Positions 9,483 through 18,278 of a stretch of DNA of 64,000 nt are shown piece after piece. This DNA is from F23-D06 sp947167635. GTDB taxonomy: Bacteria; Bacteroidota; Bacteroidia; Bacteroidales; WCHB1-69. Both the position numbers and the translations under genes were made by a program. Location of the stretch: positions 1-64,000 of the forward strand of contig CAMVIT010000008.1 of assembly GCA_947167635.1 (NCBI GenBank), in the 5' to 3' direction. Under the pieces are notes generated by a model. That model saw nothing but the letters and a program-made list of their open reading frames with translations, was not told the DNA's origin and made no database searches. Numbering within the stretch: the stretch's first letter is position 1; every line of letters begins with the position of its first letter.

Positions 9483-10040
9483 TTATATGTCAAATTCTTC
9501 GTGATTGAGATATTTTCGGATGCTTTTGCGCAAATTGGCCTTGGCCCGAAACATCAAGGTGCGCACATTGTTGTGGCTCTCGCCGATGGCTTTCCCAATC
9601 TCCTCTTGTGAATAGCCGTCGATGACGAACATGTTGAAGACTATGCGTTGGCGATCGGGCAACTCGTTGATGAAGGAGACAAGCTGTTCCAACGAGAGCA
9701 CTTCCGCCATCGGCGAGGGGTTGATGGAGGAGGCGAAGAGATCGTCATTCAGCTCTTGCATGTTGTGGCGAGAGCGTTTCCGATAGTAGTCCACAGCCTT
9801 GTTGACCGCTATTCTGTAAAGCCATCCGCCCAAAGAGGTGATGTGGTCGTACTCCTTGAAATGTGTCAGGATGAAGACAAAAGTGTCGTGAAACAGGTCT
9901 TCGGCCTCTTCTTCGTTTGCGGCATAACGATGGCACACGCCCTTGACAATCGGGCCGTAATCCAGATATAACTGCTTCTGGCAGACGCTTTTGCCTTGTA
10001 TGCATCCGTCAATCAGTTTTTGTTCTTCTTTTGTTACCAT
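9483..10040 (-). CDS. ECF-type RNA polymerase sigma factor
   Basis: A 185-residue sigma-70 family factor of the extracytoplasmic-function type. Region 2 includes AEDLFHDTFVFILTHFKEYD and GGWLYRIAVNKAVDYYRKR (about residues 45-93). Region 4 includes LPDRQRIVFNMFVIDGYSQE and the helix-turn-helix IGKAIGESHNNVRTLMFRAK (about 128-168). It is first in the run 10040 to 5187, with the anchored CHU_C protein, the inactive M16 protein and the type B secreted protein following at 45, 9 and 27 bases. This suggests that it controls, and may be controlled by, a cell-surface or secretion function. Confidence 0.92.
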   Translation of the reverse strand: MVTKEEQKLIDGCIQGKSVCQKQLYLDYGPIVKGVCHRYAANEEEAEDLFHDTFVFILTHFKEYDHITSLGGWLYRIAVNKAVDYYRKRSRHNMQELNDDLFASSINPSPMAEVLSLEQLVSFINELPDRQRIVFNMFVIDGYSQEEIGKAIGESHNNVRTLMFRAKANLRKSIRKYLNHEEFDI

Positions 10041-10133
10041 ACGCTCGCAAACATGTCATAAGACGAATTCCAGATGAAAATGTTGCAACTTGTGCAAATT
10101 TTTTTTGTTATTTTGCCGGAAAATTCTTCTTTT

Positions 10134-10724
10134 ATGAATCGGTTGCAAAAATCGTATTTTTTGGGAAACGACGTGGAGTCAATGGCGCGCAATCTTTTGG
10201 GCAAGTATCTTTTCACTCGGAAGGACGGACAGTTGGCCGGTGGTATCCTCACCGAGGTGGAGGCCTACAAGGGGATTGGCGACCGGGCCTCGCATGCATA
10301 CGGAGGCCGTCGCACGCACCGCAATGAAATGATGTACCACGAGGGCGGGGTGGTCTATATGTTCCTTTGTTATGGAATGCACTCGATGCTCAACTTCGTT
10401 ACCAACGCGGAAGATGTTCCCGATGCCATTTTGGTGCGGGGGCTTTTGCCCACCCATGGCGAGGAACTGATGCTGCAACGCACGGGAAAGCTGTGCGGGG
10501 GAGCCCCCCTCGCCGATGGCCCGGGCAAACTTTGCAAAGCTCTCGGACTGACGGTGGCCGATAATGGCGTCTCTTTGGATGGTGATACGATTTGGTTGGA
10601 AGACAGGGGCTTGTCGGTTCCCGATGACAAAGTGGAAATCACCCCGCGCATCGGCGTGGACTACGCCGGCGAGGATGCAAAAAGAATGTACCGTTTTTAC
10701 TTGAATCCGCGAAATATCAGCTGA
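10134..10724 (+). CDS. 3-methyladenine DNA glycosylase (AAG/MPG family)
   Basis: Base-excision repair glycosylase that removes alkylated purines such as 3-methyladenine. Family hallmarks: VESMARNLLGKYLF near the start, GGILTEVEAYKG with the conserved glutamate, RASHAYGGRRTHRNEMMY, and VVYMFLCYGMHSMLNFVT. The frame is open upstream to 10074, but ATG 10134 (MNRLQKSYFLG) matches the family start and lies just after a near-consensus promoter (TTGTG near 10090, TATTTTGCC near 10110), giving 196 residues. The longer form would add a hydrophobic leader not expected for this enzyme. It is convergent with the TerC gene, with 5 bases between the two stops. Confidence 0.88.
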   Translation: MNRLQKSYFLGNDVESMARNLLGKYLFTRKDGQLAGGILTEVEAYKGIGDRASHAYGGRRTHRNEMMYHEGGVVYMFLCYGMHSMLNFVTNAEDVPDAILVRGLLPTHGEELMLQRTGKLCGGAPLADGPGKLCKALGLTVADNGVSLDGDTIWLEDRGLSVPDDKVEITPRIGVDYAGEDAKRMYRFYLNPRNIS

Positions 10725-10729
10725 ACCTT

Positions 10730-11776
10730 CTATATTGTTCCGGTTCTCCTCTTGGGGAACACTATCGAAACGATGATGCTCAGCGTCAGAATGCCTATGA
10801 TGACAAACAGGGAAGCCATGGTGCCGATGTGGAGATGTACCAACGGCAGCAACATCTTGACACCAATGAAGGTCAACAGGGCGGAAAGGCCGATTTTCAG
10901 GAACCAGAACCTGTCGAGCACGCTCTCTAACATGAAGAAGAGGGAACGGAGCCCCATGATGGCGAAGATGTTGGAAAAGAAGACGATATAGGGGTCGTTG
11001 GTCACGGAGAAAACGGCGGGCACGGAGTCGAAGGCAAAGATGATGTCAGAGAATTCGATGATGAGCAGGACGATGAAGAGTGGGGTGCAGAGCCATTTTC
11101 CATCGACTTTGGAGAAGAAGTTGTGGCCGTCGAAATTAGGCGTGCTCCAGTGGCGTTTGGTGAAGAACTTGACGACGGGATGATGCTCCACATCAATGTG
11201 CTCGTCCTTGTTCCGCTCCAGGAACATTTTGACACCCGAATAGATTAGCACGCCGCCGAAGATGAAGAGGACCCACCGGAATTTCTGAATGAGGGCTGCC
11301 GCCGCGAAAATGAAGATGAAACGCAGCACGATGGCTCCGAGGATTCCGTAGAAGAGCACACGATGGTAGTATTTTTTCTCCACACCGAACGACATGAGAA
11401 TCATGATCATGACAAAGATGTTGTCGATGGAGAGTGTCTCCTCCATGGCATAACCCGTGATGTATTCCAAGGATAGGTTCTTGTTGTAGAGTTTGAGATT
11501 TTCTTCAAAGGGCGCAGAGGGGTCGATGTTCAGGTCGTCATGGTACTTTTGATGCAGTTCCACGATCTTGTCATTGTCGTGCACATTGTGGATGAGGTGC
11601 CCCCCAAATCGGATAAAGAAGAAGAATGCGATGGCTAAAGTGACCCAAATTCCCGTTTGGATTGCTGATTCCTTAAAGGTGACCTCTTTGTCTTTCTTGT
11701 GGAGCACGCCTAAGTCAAGGGCGAGCAAAAAGGCGATGAGGATGATAAAGCTGATGAAAAATATGGTTTCACTCAT
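10730..11776 (-). CDS. TerC/Alx family integral membrane protein
   Basis: A 348-residue membrane protein with about eight or nine helices. It carries the two acidic signature segments of TerC proteins, METLSIDNIFVMIMILMSFG near residue 112 and IIEFSDIIFAFDSVPAVFSV near 241. Family members (E. coli Alx, TerC) are linked to manganese export or tellurium resistance. A 45-residue soluble loop rich in charged residues separates helices 1-2 from the first signature. Its own -7 box lies at 11797-11804. Function in metal export is inferred from the family. Confidence 0.88.
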   Translation of the reverse strand: MSETIFFISFIILIAFLLALDLGVLHKKDKEVTFKESAIQTGIWVTLAIAFFFFIRFGGHLIHNVHDNDKIVELHQKYHDDLNIDPSAPFEENLKLYNKNLSLEYITGYAMEETLSIDNIFVMIMILMSFGVEKKYYHRVLFYGILGAIVLRFIFIFAAAALIQKFRWVLFIFGGVLIYSGVKMFLERNKDEHIDVEHHPVVKFFTKRHWSTPNFDGHNFFSKVDGKWLCTPLFIVLLIIEFSDIIFAFDSVPAVFSVTNDPYIVFFSNIFAIMGLRSLFFMLESVLDRFWFLKIGLSALLTFIGVKMLLPLVHLHIGTMASLFVIIGILTLSIIVSIVFPKRRTGTI

Positions 11777-11796
11777 AGTCGTTTTTTTAAGGGCGG

Positions 11797-11804
11797 CAAA
11801 GATA
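11797..11804 (-). promoter_or_regulatory. Bacteroidetes-type -7 box for terC-like gene
   Basis: TATCTTTG on the minus strand, 20 bases before the ATG at 11776. Confidence 0.55.
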
Positions 11805-11899
11805 TATTTTTTTCAGGCGTGAACTTGCAGGGAAGGGCTTTTTTTGATGTCCCTGCACATTGGTGCCTGAAAAGGATGCTGGCCATACAGTTTTTTTTG

Positions 11900-11907
11900 T
11901 ATGTTTG
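11900..11907 (+). promoter_or_regulatory. Bacteroidetes-type -7 box for the rubredoxin fusion gene
   Basis: TATGTTTG followed by C, 17 bases before the ATG at 11925. It follows a long T-run. Confidence 0.55.
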
Positions 11908-11924
11908 CACTTTAAAAAAATACA

Positions 11925-12548
11925 ATGAGTACGAACCCTATGTTTTGCATCCAATACGGATTGTTTGTCGTGACGGCCTGCCATAATGGCCGCGACAACG
12001 GCTGCATCACCAACACGGTGGCGCAGGTGACCCAGGAACCCAACAGGATTTCCGTCACCGTCAACAAGATGAATTACACACACGATATGATTAAGGAATC
12101 AGGGAGATTCACCGCCTCCATCATCAGCGAGAAGGCGGGATTTGAGCTGTTCAAGCACTTCGGATTCCAGTCGGGACGCGAGGTCGATAAGTTCGCGGAC
12201 TTTGCGGACTGCCGGCGTGTGAAGAACGGCACACTGGCGGTTACCAAGGGCACCAACGCATTCATCTCGGCAGAGGTTGAGCAGATGGTGGATTTGGGCA
12301 CGCACACCATCTTCGTCGGCAGGGTGGTGGAAATGGAGCCGCTGACGGATGTGCCGTCGGCCACATACACCTATTATCAGGAATATATCAAGCCGAAGCC
12401 GGAGCCTGTGGGCGTCACGTCGGAGGGTAAGACGGTGTGGCGCTGTGTTATCTGCGGTTACGAATATGAGGGAGAGGAGCTACCGGAGGATTTCATCTGC
12501 CCGATTTGCAAGCACCCGGCGAGCGACTTTGAAAAAATTGTCCGCTAA
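11925..12548 (+). CDS. Flavin reductase-rubredoxin fusion (high-molecular-weight rubredoxin type)
   Basis: 207 residues. The N-terminal 160 residues form a flavin reductase-like FMN-binding domain (GLFVVTACHNGRDNGCITNT, ASIISEKAGFELFKHFGFQS). The C-terminal 40 residues are a rubredoxin: WRCVICGYEYEGEELPEDF then CPICKHPASDFE, with iron ligands C174, C177, C192 and C195. This layout matches high-molecular-weight rubredoxins (Hrb), which pass electrons from NAD(P)H to flavodiiron proteins that reduce oxygen or nitric oxide in anaerobes. No flavodiiron gene is next to it. Promoter at 11900. Confidence 0.88.
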   Translation: MSTNPMFCIQYGLFVVTACHNGRDNGCITNTVAQVTQEPNRISVTVNKMNYTHDMIKESGRFTASIISEKAGFELFKHFGFQSGREVDKFADFADCRRVKNGTLAVTKGTNAFISAEVEQMVDLGTHTIFVGRVVEMEPLTDVPSATYTYYQEYIKPKPEPVGVTSEGKTVWRCVICGYEYEGEELPEDFICPICKHPASDFEKIVR

Positions 12549-12555
12549 TTTTTTG

Positions 12556-12563
12556 TATTTTTG
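12556..12563 (+). promoter_or_regulatory. Bacteroidetes-type -7 box for the DUF3857/transglutaminase gene
   Basis: TATTTTTG followed by C. It begins 8 bases after the previous stop codon and supports ATG 12600 as the start. Confidence 0.55.
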
Positions 12564-12599
12564 CGGCTCAGTGTATATAACCCCGCAAAATCAAAAGGT

Positions 12600-14543
12600 A
12601 TGAGAAAATGTTTTATAGCCCTGGCGTTCCTCTTGATCGTGATGACAGGCTTGCACGCGCAGTCCGTGCAGCAGCTGCTGGCCTCGGTGCCGGATGCCGA
12701 ATATTCAGGACATGACATCGTCACTCTCTTCGACAGCACCCGTGTGGTGATGGAAGAGAGCGGACTGAGCCACGTCTATGGCCATGTCCTCTACAAGGTG
12801 CTCACCCCCGCCGGCGGGCGCGACTTCAACTGCGTGAAAATGGACTACGACCCGCTTTCCGCATACGTGGAGATTCGCGAGGTGAAGGTGTACCGCAAGA
12901 GTGGTCTGATGGAGAAGATCGACAACCCGGTGCTTGACTATCCTGCGCCAGCCCGCATGATCTATTGGGGCGCCTGTCAGAAGATGGTGGCCATCGGTCG
13001 CCTGGAACCCGGCGATGCCGTGGAATATGTGACTTACAAGAAGGGCTTCACCTACGCCTTGTTGCAGGGCGAGGACCCCGATGCCAAATACATCCCGCCG
13101 ATGCGCGGCCACTTCTACGACATCGTCCCTTTCTGGAGTCACCAGCCTGTGCGCGAGAAGGTCTATTCCCTTAGCGTGCTGCCTGCCAAGAAGGTTCAGT
13201 ATGCCATTTACCACGGCACGTTGCAGGCCGACTGCAAGGAACTTGGCGGACGTGTCATATACACCTTCGCAAAAAAAGATATAATGCCTCTTGAAAAGCC
13301 TGCTCATACACTGGCTGACAACGATGTGCAAACCAAACTGCTGCTCTCCACCGCCGAGAATTGGCAGGCCAAGTCCACTTGGTTTTATGGCGTGAACGAG
13401 GACTACGGCAGCTTCGTGCCCACCGAGGAGGTGAAGCGGAAGGTGGCGGAACTGCTCTGTCCTGCTAAAAGCGAGAACGACAGCATCTCCATCCTGACGC
13501 ACTGGGTGGCCGACAATATACGCTACTCAGGCATCTCGATGGGTGAAGGCGAGGGGTTCACCCTCCACAAGTGCGAGATGAACTTCACCGACCGCTGCGG
13601 CGTCTGCAAGGACAAGGCCGGCATGCTGATTGCGATGTTGCGTGCTGCCGGCTTCAAGGCGTATGCCGCCATGACCATGGCCGGAGAACGCATTGATGAC
13701 ATCCCGGCCGACCAGTTCAACCACTGTGTCACGGTGGTCCAACGCCGTAATGGCAACTACCAGCTGCTTGACCCCACTTGGGTGCCCGGCGTGCGCGAGC
13801 TGTGGTCCAGCGCCGAACAGCAACAGAACTATCTGATGGGCCTGCCGCAAGGCGCCAACCTCGGCCTTACGCCTGTCTCCAGGGCGGAGAACCATTATCT
13901 CAGGATGACTGCCACCACTAAGTTGAATAGGAAAGGCGCACTTTCCGGCACGGTGACGGTCACCGCCGAGGGACAATCCGACCGAACTGTGCGCGCCGTC
14001 TTCCGCGGTCGCCGCACCGAGTGGCGCGAAAACGTGGAGCGCCAGCTGCTCTCCCTCTATCCCAACGCCGTCATCAAGAGTGTCAAATATACTGACGAGG
14101 ACCGCTACCTCGAGCAGCCCGTCTCCATAACCTACAAGTTTGTCATCCCCGACTACGCTACGGTTACCGACAATGTGATGGTCGTCACACCGTTCTTGGC
14201 CAAGGGCTTCTATAAGTTCGCCATGCCGCACCTCTATTACGACACTTCGTTGGAAACGCGCACCTTGCCTTTCAACGACCGTTGCTCCCGACTGGTGCAG
14301 CTCTCCGAGACGATGACGCTGCCTTCTGGCTATACCTCCGCGCAAATTCCCAAGGCACGTACTAACAACAACGGGGTCGTTACCTTTGATGGCGGATATC
14401 AGTTGGAAAACTCGATGCTCCGCTTTCACGAAAACATCCGCTTTAGCAAGCGAGTCTATGAGGCCGGGGACTGGCCATCGTACCGCCAGGCCGTCATTAA
14501 CCAACATTTTTATATGGACACGCCTGTCGTGCTGAGTCGCTAA
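12600..14543 (+). CDS. Exported DUF3857 and transglutaminase-like domain protein
   Basis: 647 residues from ATG 12600. The frame is open to 12561, but that would bury the signal peptide (MRKCFIALAFLLIVMTGLHA) and begin inside the promoter. A DUF3857-type N-terminal domain (about 25-250) is followed by a transglutaminase-like core with the expected triad: cysteine in RCGVCKDKAGML, histidine in QFNHCVTVV and aspartate in LLDPTW (about 325-400). A C-terminal beta-rich region follows. Such proteins are common and mostly uncharacterised in Bacteroidetes, probably periplasmic, acting on proteins or peptides. It is followed 19 bases later by a related gene, so the two probably act together. Confidence 0.82.
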   Translation: MRKCFIALAFLLIVMTGLHAQSVQQLLASVPDAEYSGHDIVTLFDSTRVVMEESGLSHVYGHVLYKVLTPAGGRDFNCVKMDYDPLSAYVEIREVKVYRKSGLMEKIDNPVLDYPAPARMIYWGACQKMVAIGRLEPGDAVEYVTYKKGFTYALLQGEDPDAKYIPPMRGHFYDIVPFWSHQPVREKVYSLSVLPAKKVQYAIYHGTLQADCKELGGRVIYTFAKKDIMPLEKPAHTLADNDVQTKLLLSTAENWQAKSTWFYGVNEDYGSFVPTEEVKRKVAELLCPAKSENDSISILTHWVADNIRYSGISMGEGEGFTLHKCEMNFTDRCGVCKDKAGMLIAMLRAAGFKAYAAMTMAGERIDDIPADQFNHCVTVVQRRNGNYQLLDPTWVPGVRELWSSAEQQQNYLMGLPQGANLGLTPVSRAENHYLRMTATTKLNRKGALSGTVTVTAEGQSDRTVRAVFRGRRTEWRENVERQLLSLYPNAVIKSVKYTDEDRYLEQPVSITYKFVIPDYATVTDNVMVVTPFLAKGFYKFAMPHLYYDTSLETRTLPFNDRCSRLVQLSETMTLPSGYTSAQIPKARTNNNGVVTFDGGYQLENSMLRFHENIRFSKRVYEAGDWPSYRQAVINQHFYMDTPVVLSR

Positions 14544-14562
14544 CCTTCAAAACTTGATTGTG

Positions 14563-16248
14563 ATGAACAGACATTCATTTTGTATATTGTTATCCGTGAT
14601 TTTTTTCATCGTCTCTGCGACGGCACAAGAGTATGAGGCGACTTATCATCTGATTTCGAGATCTTACACCCTCAACGAGGATGGCAGCATGGATTATCGT
14701 TATCGCAAGGAGCTTCAGCTTTTTACGACCGCCTCCTTCGATAAATACGGTGAGACATTTATTGTCTATAATCCAGAATATCAGACTCTGACAATTAACG
14801 AAGCCTATACGGTGCGCAAGGACGGCAGTGTTGTGAAAACGCCTGAAAACGCTTTCAATCCCAGTTTGCCCTACTCTTGCACGGATTGTGAACGCTTCAA
14901 TCCTTTGCGAGAGATGGTGGTGACCCACACGGCCTTGGAGTATGACGCAACAGTCGTGCTCGACTACACCATCCATACGCAACAACCCTTCTTGCCGTCG
15001 CTGATGGAACGTGTCGATCTGTATGAAGATGCTCCTGTGGACCACTATGAGATAGCTGTCACCGTGCCGAAGGACCTGAATTTATATCATAATCTAAACT
15101 GGCAGAAGTACATGTCCCGGACACACGCGGTTGCAGATGCGGTGGAGTCCACGGAGGGCAATGTCCGCAAGTTGCAGTGGAAATTTGATAATTTGGAACA
15201 GAAGACGGCCGAGAATTACTTGCCCCACAACGAGCTTCCCTATCTGATGTTCACCACATTCGATAGTCCCACCAGCTTCATGTCGGATTTCACTATGCAA
15301 AACGCCTTCATGCCGGCTCCCGCCAATTTGTACGATGCTGTTCTGAAGCCTATTATGGACAAAGACGTATCCCCTATGGAGAAGGTCATCGCGATTCGCG
15401 ATTATGTGCATGACAATATCCATACCAATGCGCTTCCGATCCGATACATGGCATACGTCGTGGCATCGCCCTACATGGTGTGGACAACCAACTGCGGTAC
15501 ACCGGTGGAGAAGAACTTGCTTCTGGAGTCGATGCTGCGCACGGCAGGCTTCAATGCGCGTTTTGGTCTTCTATATAGCCATCTGATGGACAATCCGGAA
15601 TCGCTTCTGCGCTTGGATATGGACGGCAAGCTCTTTTACATCTCCGCTGCGTCGAAAAGCCGGCTCTCCCTGGATGTGAGTCGTGCCAATGACAGCTTTA
15701 TCGATAAAAATGGAAATGTGTTCAATTTCCAGCCGGAGAACCTTAAAGTGGAAAGGGAAGTGGAAGTGAATCTTACGAAATCGGAGGATAAGCTGGTTCC
15801 CGATGTGATGGTCAGGAATGCAGAGATTGTTTCACCAATGGAGCGTACGCTTCAGCAGAAGGGTAGTGGCTTGATTGCAGAAGTGGATCCTTTGACCGGT
15901 CGCTATTGCCAGCTTTTGTTACACGATGGCGACTATGGCACGGCGGTGCGGTCTGTCAACCTGCCGCGTCAGCGCAAGCATCCCGTGGCTGTTGTCCCGA
16001 CAGAGGAACGTTACCTCTATGAGGTCTCTCTTCCCGCCGATGCAAAATGGATAGTGAGCCCGTATGAGTACAGCAAATCGTATCCGTTTGGCTCCGTCAC
16101 GATCAAGGTCTCGGTGTCGGGCAACAAGTTGACGGTGTCCCGCCAGTTGAGGCTTACGGAGAGCGTGATTTCCCTGAAGGATTACAAGAAATTCCGCGAT
16201 ATGATGACGCGATGGGAAACACCCCATCCCTTTGTCATCCAATATTGA
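14563..16248 (+). CDS. Exported DUF3857-domain protein with degenerate transglutaminase-like core
   Basis: 561 residues from ATG 14563; a TTG start at 14554 is open but less likely. A signal peptide ends near SATAQEY. The DUF3857-like N-terminal domain (SRSYTLNEDGSMDYRYRKEL) and central transglutaminase-like fold resemble the preceding gene. In the core, TTNCGTPVEKNLLLESMLRT matches the cysteine segment, but the following histidine and aspartate motifs are not recognisable (LFYISAASKSRLSL stands where HxxxxV/LD would be), so catalysis is doubtful. Probably a structural or regulatory partner of the 12600-14543 product. Confidence 0.72.
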   Translation: MNRHSFCILLSVIFFIVSATAQEYEATYHLISRSYTLNEDGSMDYRYRKELQLFTTASFDKYGETFIVYNPEYQTLTINEAYTVRKDGSVVKTPENAFNPSLPYSCTDCERFNPLREMVVTHTALEYDATVVLDYTIHTQQPFLPSLMERVDLYEDAPVDHYEIAVTVPKDLNLYHNLNWQKYMSRTHAVADAVESTEGNVRKLQWKFDNLEQKTAENYLPHNELPYLMFTTFDSPTSFMSDFTMQNAFMPAPANLYDAVLKPIMDKDVSPMEKVIAIRDYVHDNIHTNALPIRYMAYVVASPYMVWTTNCGTPVEKNLLLESMLRTAGFNARFGLLYSHLMDNPESLLRLDMDGKLFYISAASKSRLSLDVSRANDSFIDKNGNVFNFQPENLKVEREVEVNLTKSEDKLVPDVMVRNAEIVSPMERTLQQKGSGLIAEVDPLTGRYCQLLLHDGDYGTAVRSVNLPRQRKHPVAVVPTEERYLYEVSLPADAKWIVSPYEYSKSYPFGSVTIKVSVSGNKLTVSRQLRLTESVISLKDYKKFRDMMTRWETPHPFVIQY

Positions 16249-16274
16249 TTGTTTGCATAAAGCATTGTTCCAAA

Positions 16275-18269
16275 ATGATAAAGAGCCCTGAACTTGTAAA
16301 GATAGACCCATATCTCAAGCCATACGCGGCGGCGCTGCAGAAACGGCGTCAGCGTGCGGTGCTTCGTGAACTGGAGTTCACCGACGGCAAGCGCCCGTTG
16401 TCCGACATGGCCAATGGTTACCTCTATTACGGCCTGCACCGCACCGAGAAGGGGTGGGTGTTCAGGGAAAAGGCCCCCAATGCTGTGCAGCTCTACCTGT
16501 ATGGCGACTTTTCCCGCTGGCAGGTGAAGCCTGAATTCGCGCTCCACGCCCTCGGCAACGGCGACTGGGAGATTGAGTTGCCGGACTTTGCGTTGAAGCA
16601 CGGGATGCTCTACAAGCTCTGGATGGTTTGGCGCTCCGGTGCCGACGAGCGCCTGCCCGCATACGCCACCCGAGTCGTGCAGGACGACACCACCAAAGTC
16701 TTCTGCGCCCAGGTGTGGGAGCCGGAAACACCCTACCCATGGCAACACGACGCGCCCGCGAAGGTCACGCACCCGCTCATATACGAGGCCCATGTGGGCA
16801 TGTCTTCGCAAGAAGACAAGGTCGCCTCCTACTGGGAATTCAAGGAGAATGTTATCCCGAGAATCAAAAAACTGGGTTACAATATGATACAGCTGATGGC
16901 CATCCAAGAGCATCCCTATTACGGCTCTTTCGGCTATCAGGTCTCCAACTTTTTCGCGCCCTCGTCGCGCTTCGGCACGCCCGAAGAGCTGAAGGAGCTC
17001 ATCGACACGGCGCACCGTGAAGGCATCGCCGTGATCCTCGACATTGTCCATTCGCACTCCGTTTCCAATGAAAAAGAGGGGCTTTCCCTCTTCGACGGCA
17101 GCGACAACCTCTATTTCCACTCCGGCGAGCGCGGGCACCATCGCGTGTGGAACTCCCGCTGTTTCGACTACGGGAAGCAGGAAACGCTGCTGTTCCTCTT
17201 CGCAAACCTCAAGTATTGGCTGCAGGAGTTCCATTTTGACGGCTTCCGCTTCGATGGTGTCACCAGCATGTGCTACATGAACCACGGCTTGGGAGTGGAC
17301 TTCTTGGAGTATGCGCAGTATTTTGATGACAATGTCGATGAGGACGCGGTTGCCTATCTGACAATGGCCAACAACTTGGTACACGGTCTCGCCCCGCAGG
17401 CGGTGACCATTGCCGAGGATGTGAGCGGCATGCCGGGTATGGCCTTCCCAACGGAACAGGGCGGCATAGGCTTCGACTTCCGCATGTCGATGGGCATCGC
17501 CGACTATTGGACCAAGACGGTCAAGACACTCTCCGACGAACAGTGGGGGATGGGTGACATCTATTTCCGGATGACCGACAAACGTCGTGAAGAGCAAACC
17601 ATAAGCTATGTGGAGTGCCACGACCAGGCGTTGGTGGGCGACAAGACGCTCATCTTCCGCATGATCGACAGCAAAATGTACACGGCCATGTCGGTTCTTA
17701 CACCAGACATGACGGTGGACCGCGGCATTGCCCTGCACAAGATGATCCGATTGGTGACGCTGACCCTGGCATCAGGCGGCTATCTCAATTTCATGGGCAA
17801 CGAGTTCGGACACCCCGAGTGGATTGACTTCCCCCGCGAGGGCAACGGCTGGTCGTGCCACTACGCCCGCCGCCAATGGAACCTCGCCGACGATGAGTTG
17901 CTCAAGTATGCAGGACTCAACCGCTTCGATGCCGACATGATACACCTCGTGAAGCGCGAGAATCTCCTCGACTACCAACCCGAGAAGTGCTGCGACAACA
18001 ACGGAGACCTGATCTTGGCCTATCATCGCGGGCCTTGTTTGTTTGTCTTCAACTTCAATCCCGCGAAATCTTTCACCGATTATGAAATAACTTGCAAAAA
18101 AGGCCGTTATACCATTTGCTTGGACAGCGATTCGCCCAAGTACAACGGTTTTGGTAACATCGACGAGACGACCGAGTACTGCGCCACTACACGAGCAGGC
18201 CTCCCGCGAGTGAAGCTCTACCTGCCCAGCCGCAGCGCCATCGTCCTGAAAAATCTGGATAGTAAATAA
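16275..18269 (+). CDS. glgB: 1,4-alpha-glucan branching enzyme (GH13)
   Basis: 664 residues from ATG 16275. The frame is open to 16212, but the extension overlaps the previous gene and lacks family similarity. Transfers alpha-1,4-glucan chains to alpha-1,6 branch points in glycogen synthesis. Domains: N-terminal CBM48-like domain (GWVFREKAPNAVQLYLYGDF), GH13 barrel, C-terminal all-beta domain. Catalytic residues: nucleophile D327 in GFRFDGVTSM, acid/base E381 in TIAEDVSG, third acid D450 in ECHDQAL. The YYGSFGYQVSNFFAPSSRFG segment and lack of an extra N-terminal domain place it nearer the eukaryote-like subgroup (GH13_8). Other glycogen genes are not in the window. Confidence 0.9.
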   Translation: MIKSPELVKIDPYLKPYAAALQKRRQRAVLRELEFTDGKRPLSDMANGYLYYGLHRTEKGWVFREKAPNAVQLYLYGDFSRWQVKPEFALHALGNGDWEIELPDFALKHGMLYKLWMVWRSGADERLPAYATRVVQDDTTKVFCAQVWEPETPYPWQHDAPAKVTHPLIYEAHVGMSSQEDKVASYWEFKENVIPRIKKLGYNMIQLMAIQEHPYYGSFGYQVSNFFAPSSRFGTPEELKELIDTAHREGIAVILDIVHSHSVSNEKEGLSLFDGSDNLYFHSGERGHHRVWNSRCFDYGKQETLLFLFANLKYWLQEFHFDGFRFDGVTSMCYMNHGLGVDFLEYAQYFDDNVDEDAVAYLTMANNLVHGLAPQAVTIAEDVSGMPGMAFPTEQGGIGFDFRMSMGIADYWTKTVKTLSDEQWGMGDIYFRMTDKRREEQTISYVECHDQALVGDKTLIFRMIDSKMYTAMSVLTPDMTVDRGIALHKMIRLVTLTLASGGYLNFMGNEFGHPEWIDFPREGNGWSCHYARRQWNLADDELLKYAGLNRFDADMIHLVKRENLLDYQPEKCCDNNGDLILAYHRGPCLFVFNFNPAKSFTDYEITCKKGRYTICLDSDSPKYNGFGNIDETTEYCATTRAGLPRVKLYLPSRSAIVLKNLDSK

Positions 18270-18278
18270 ACGACGAAA

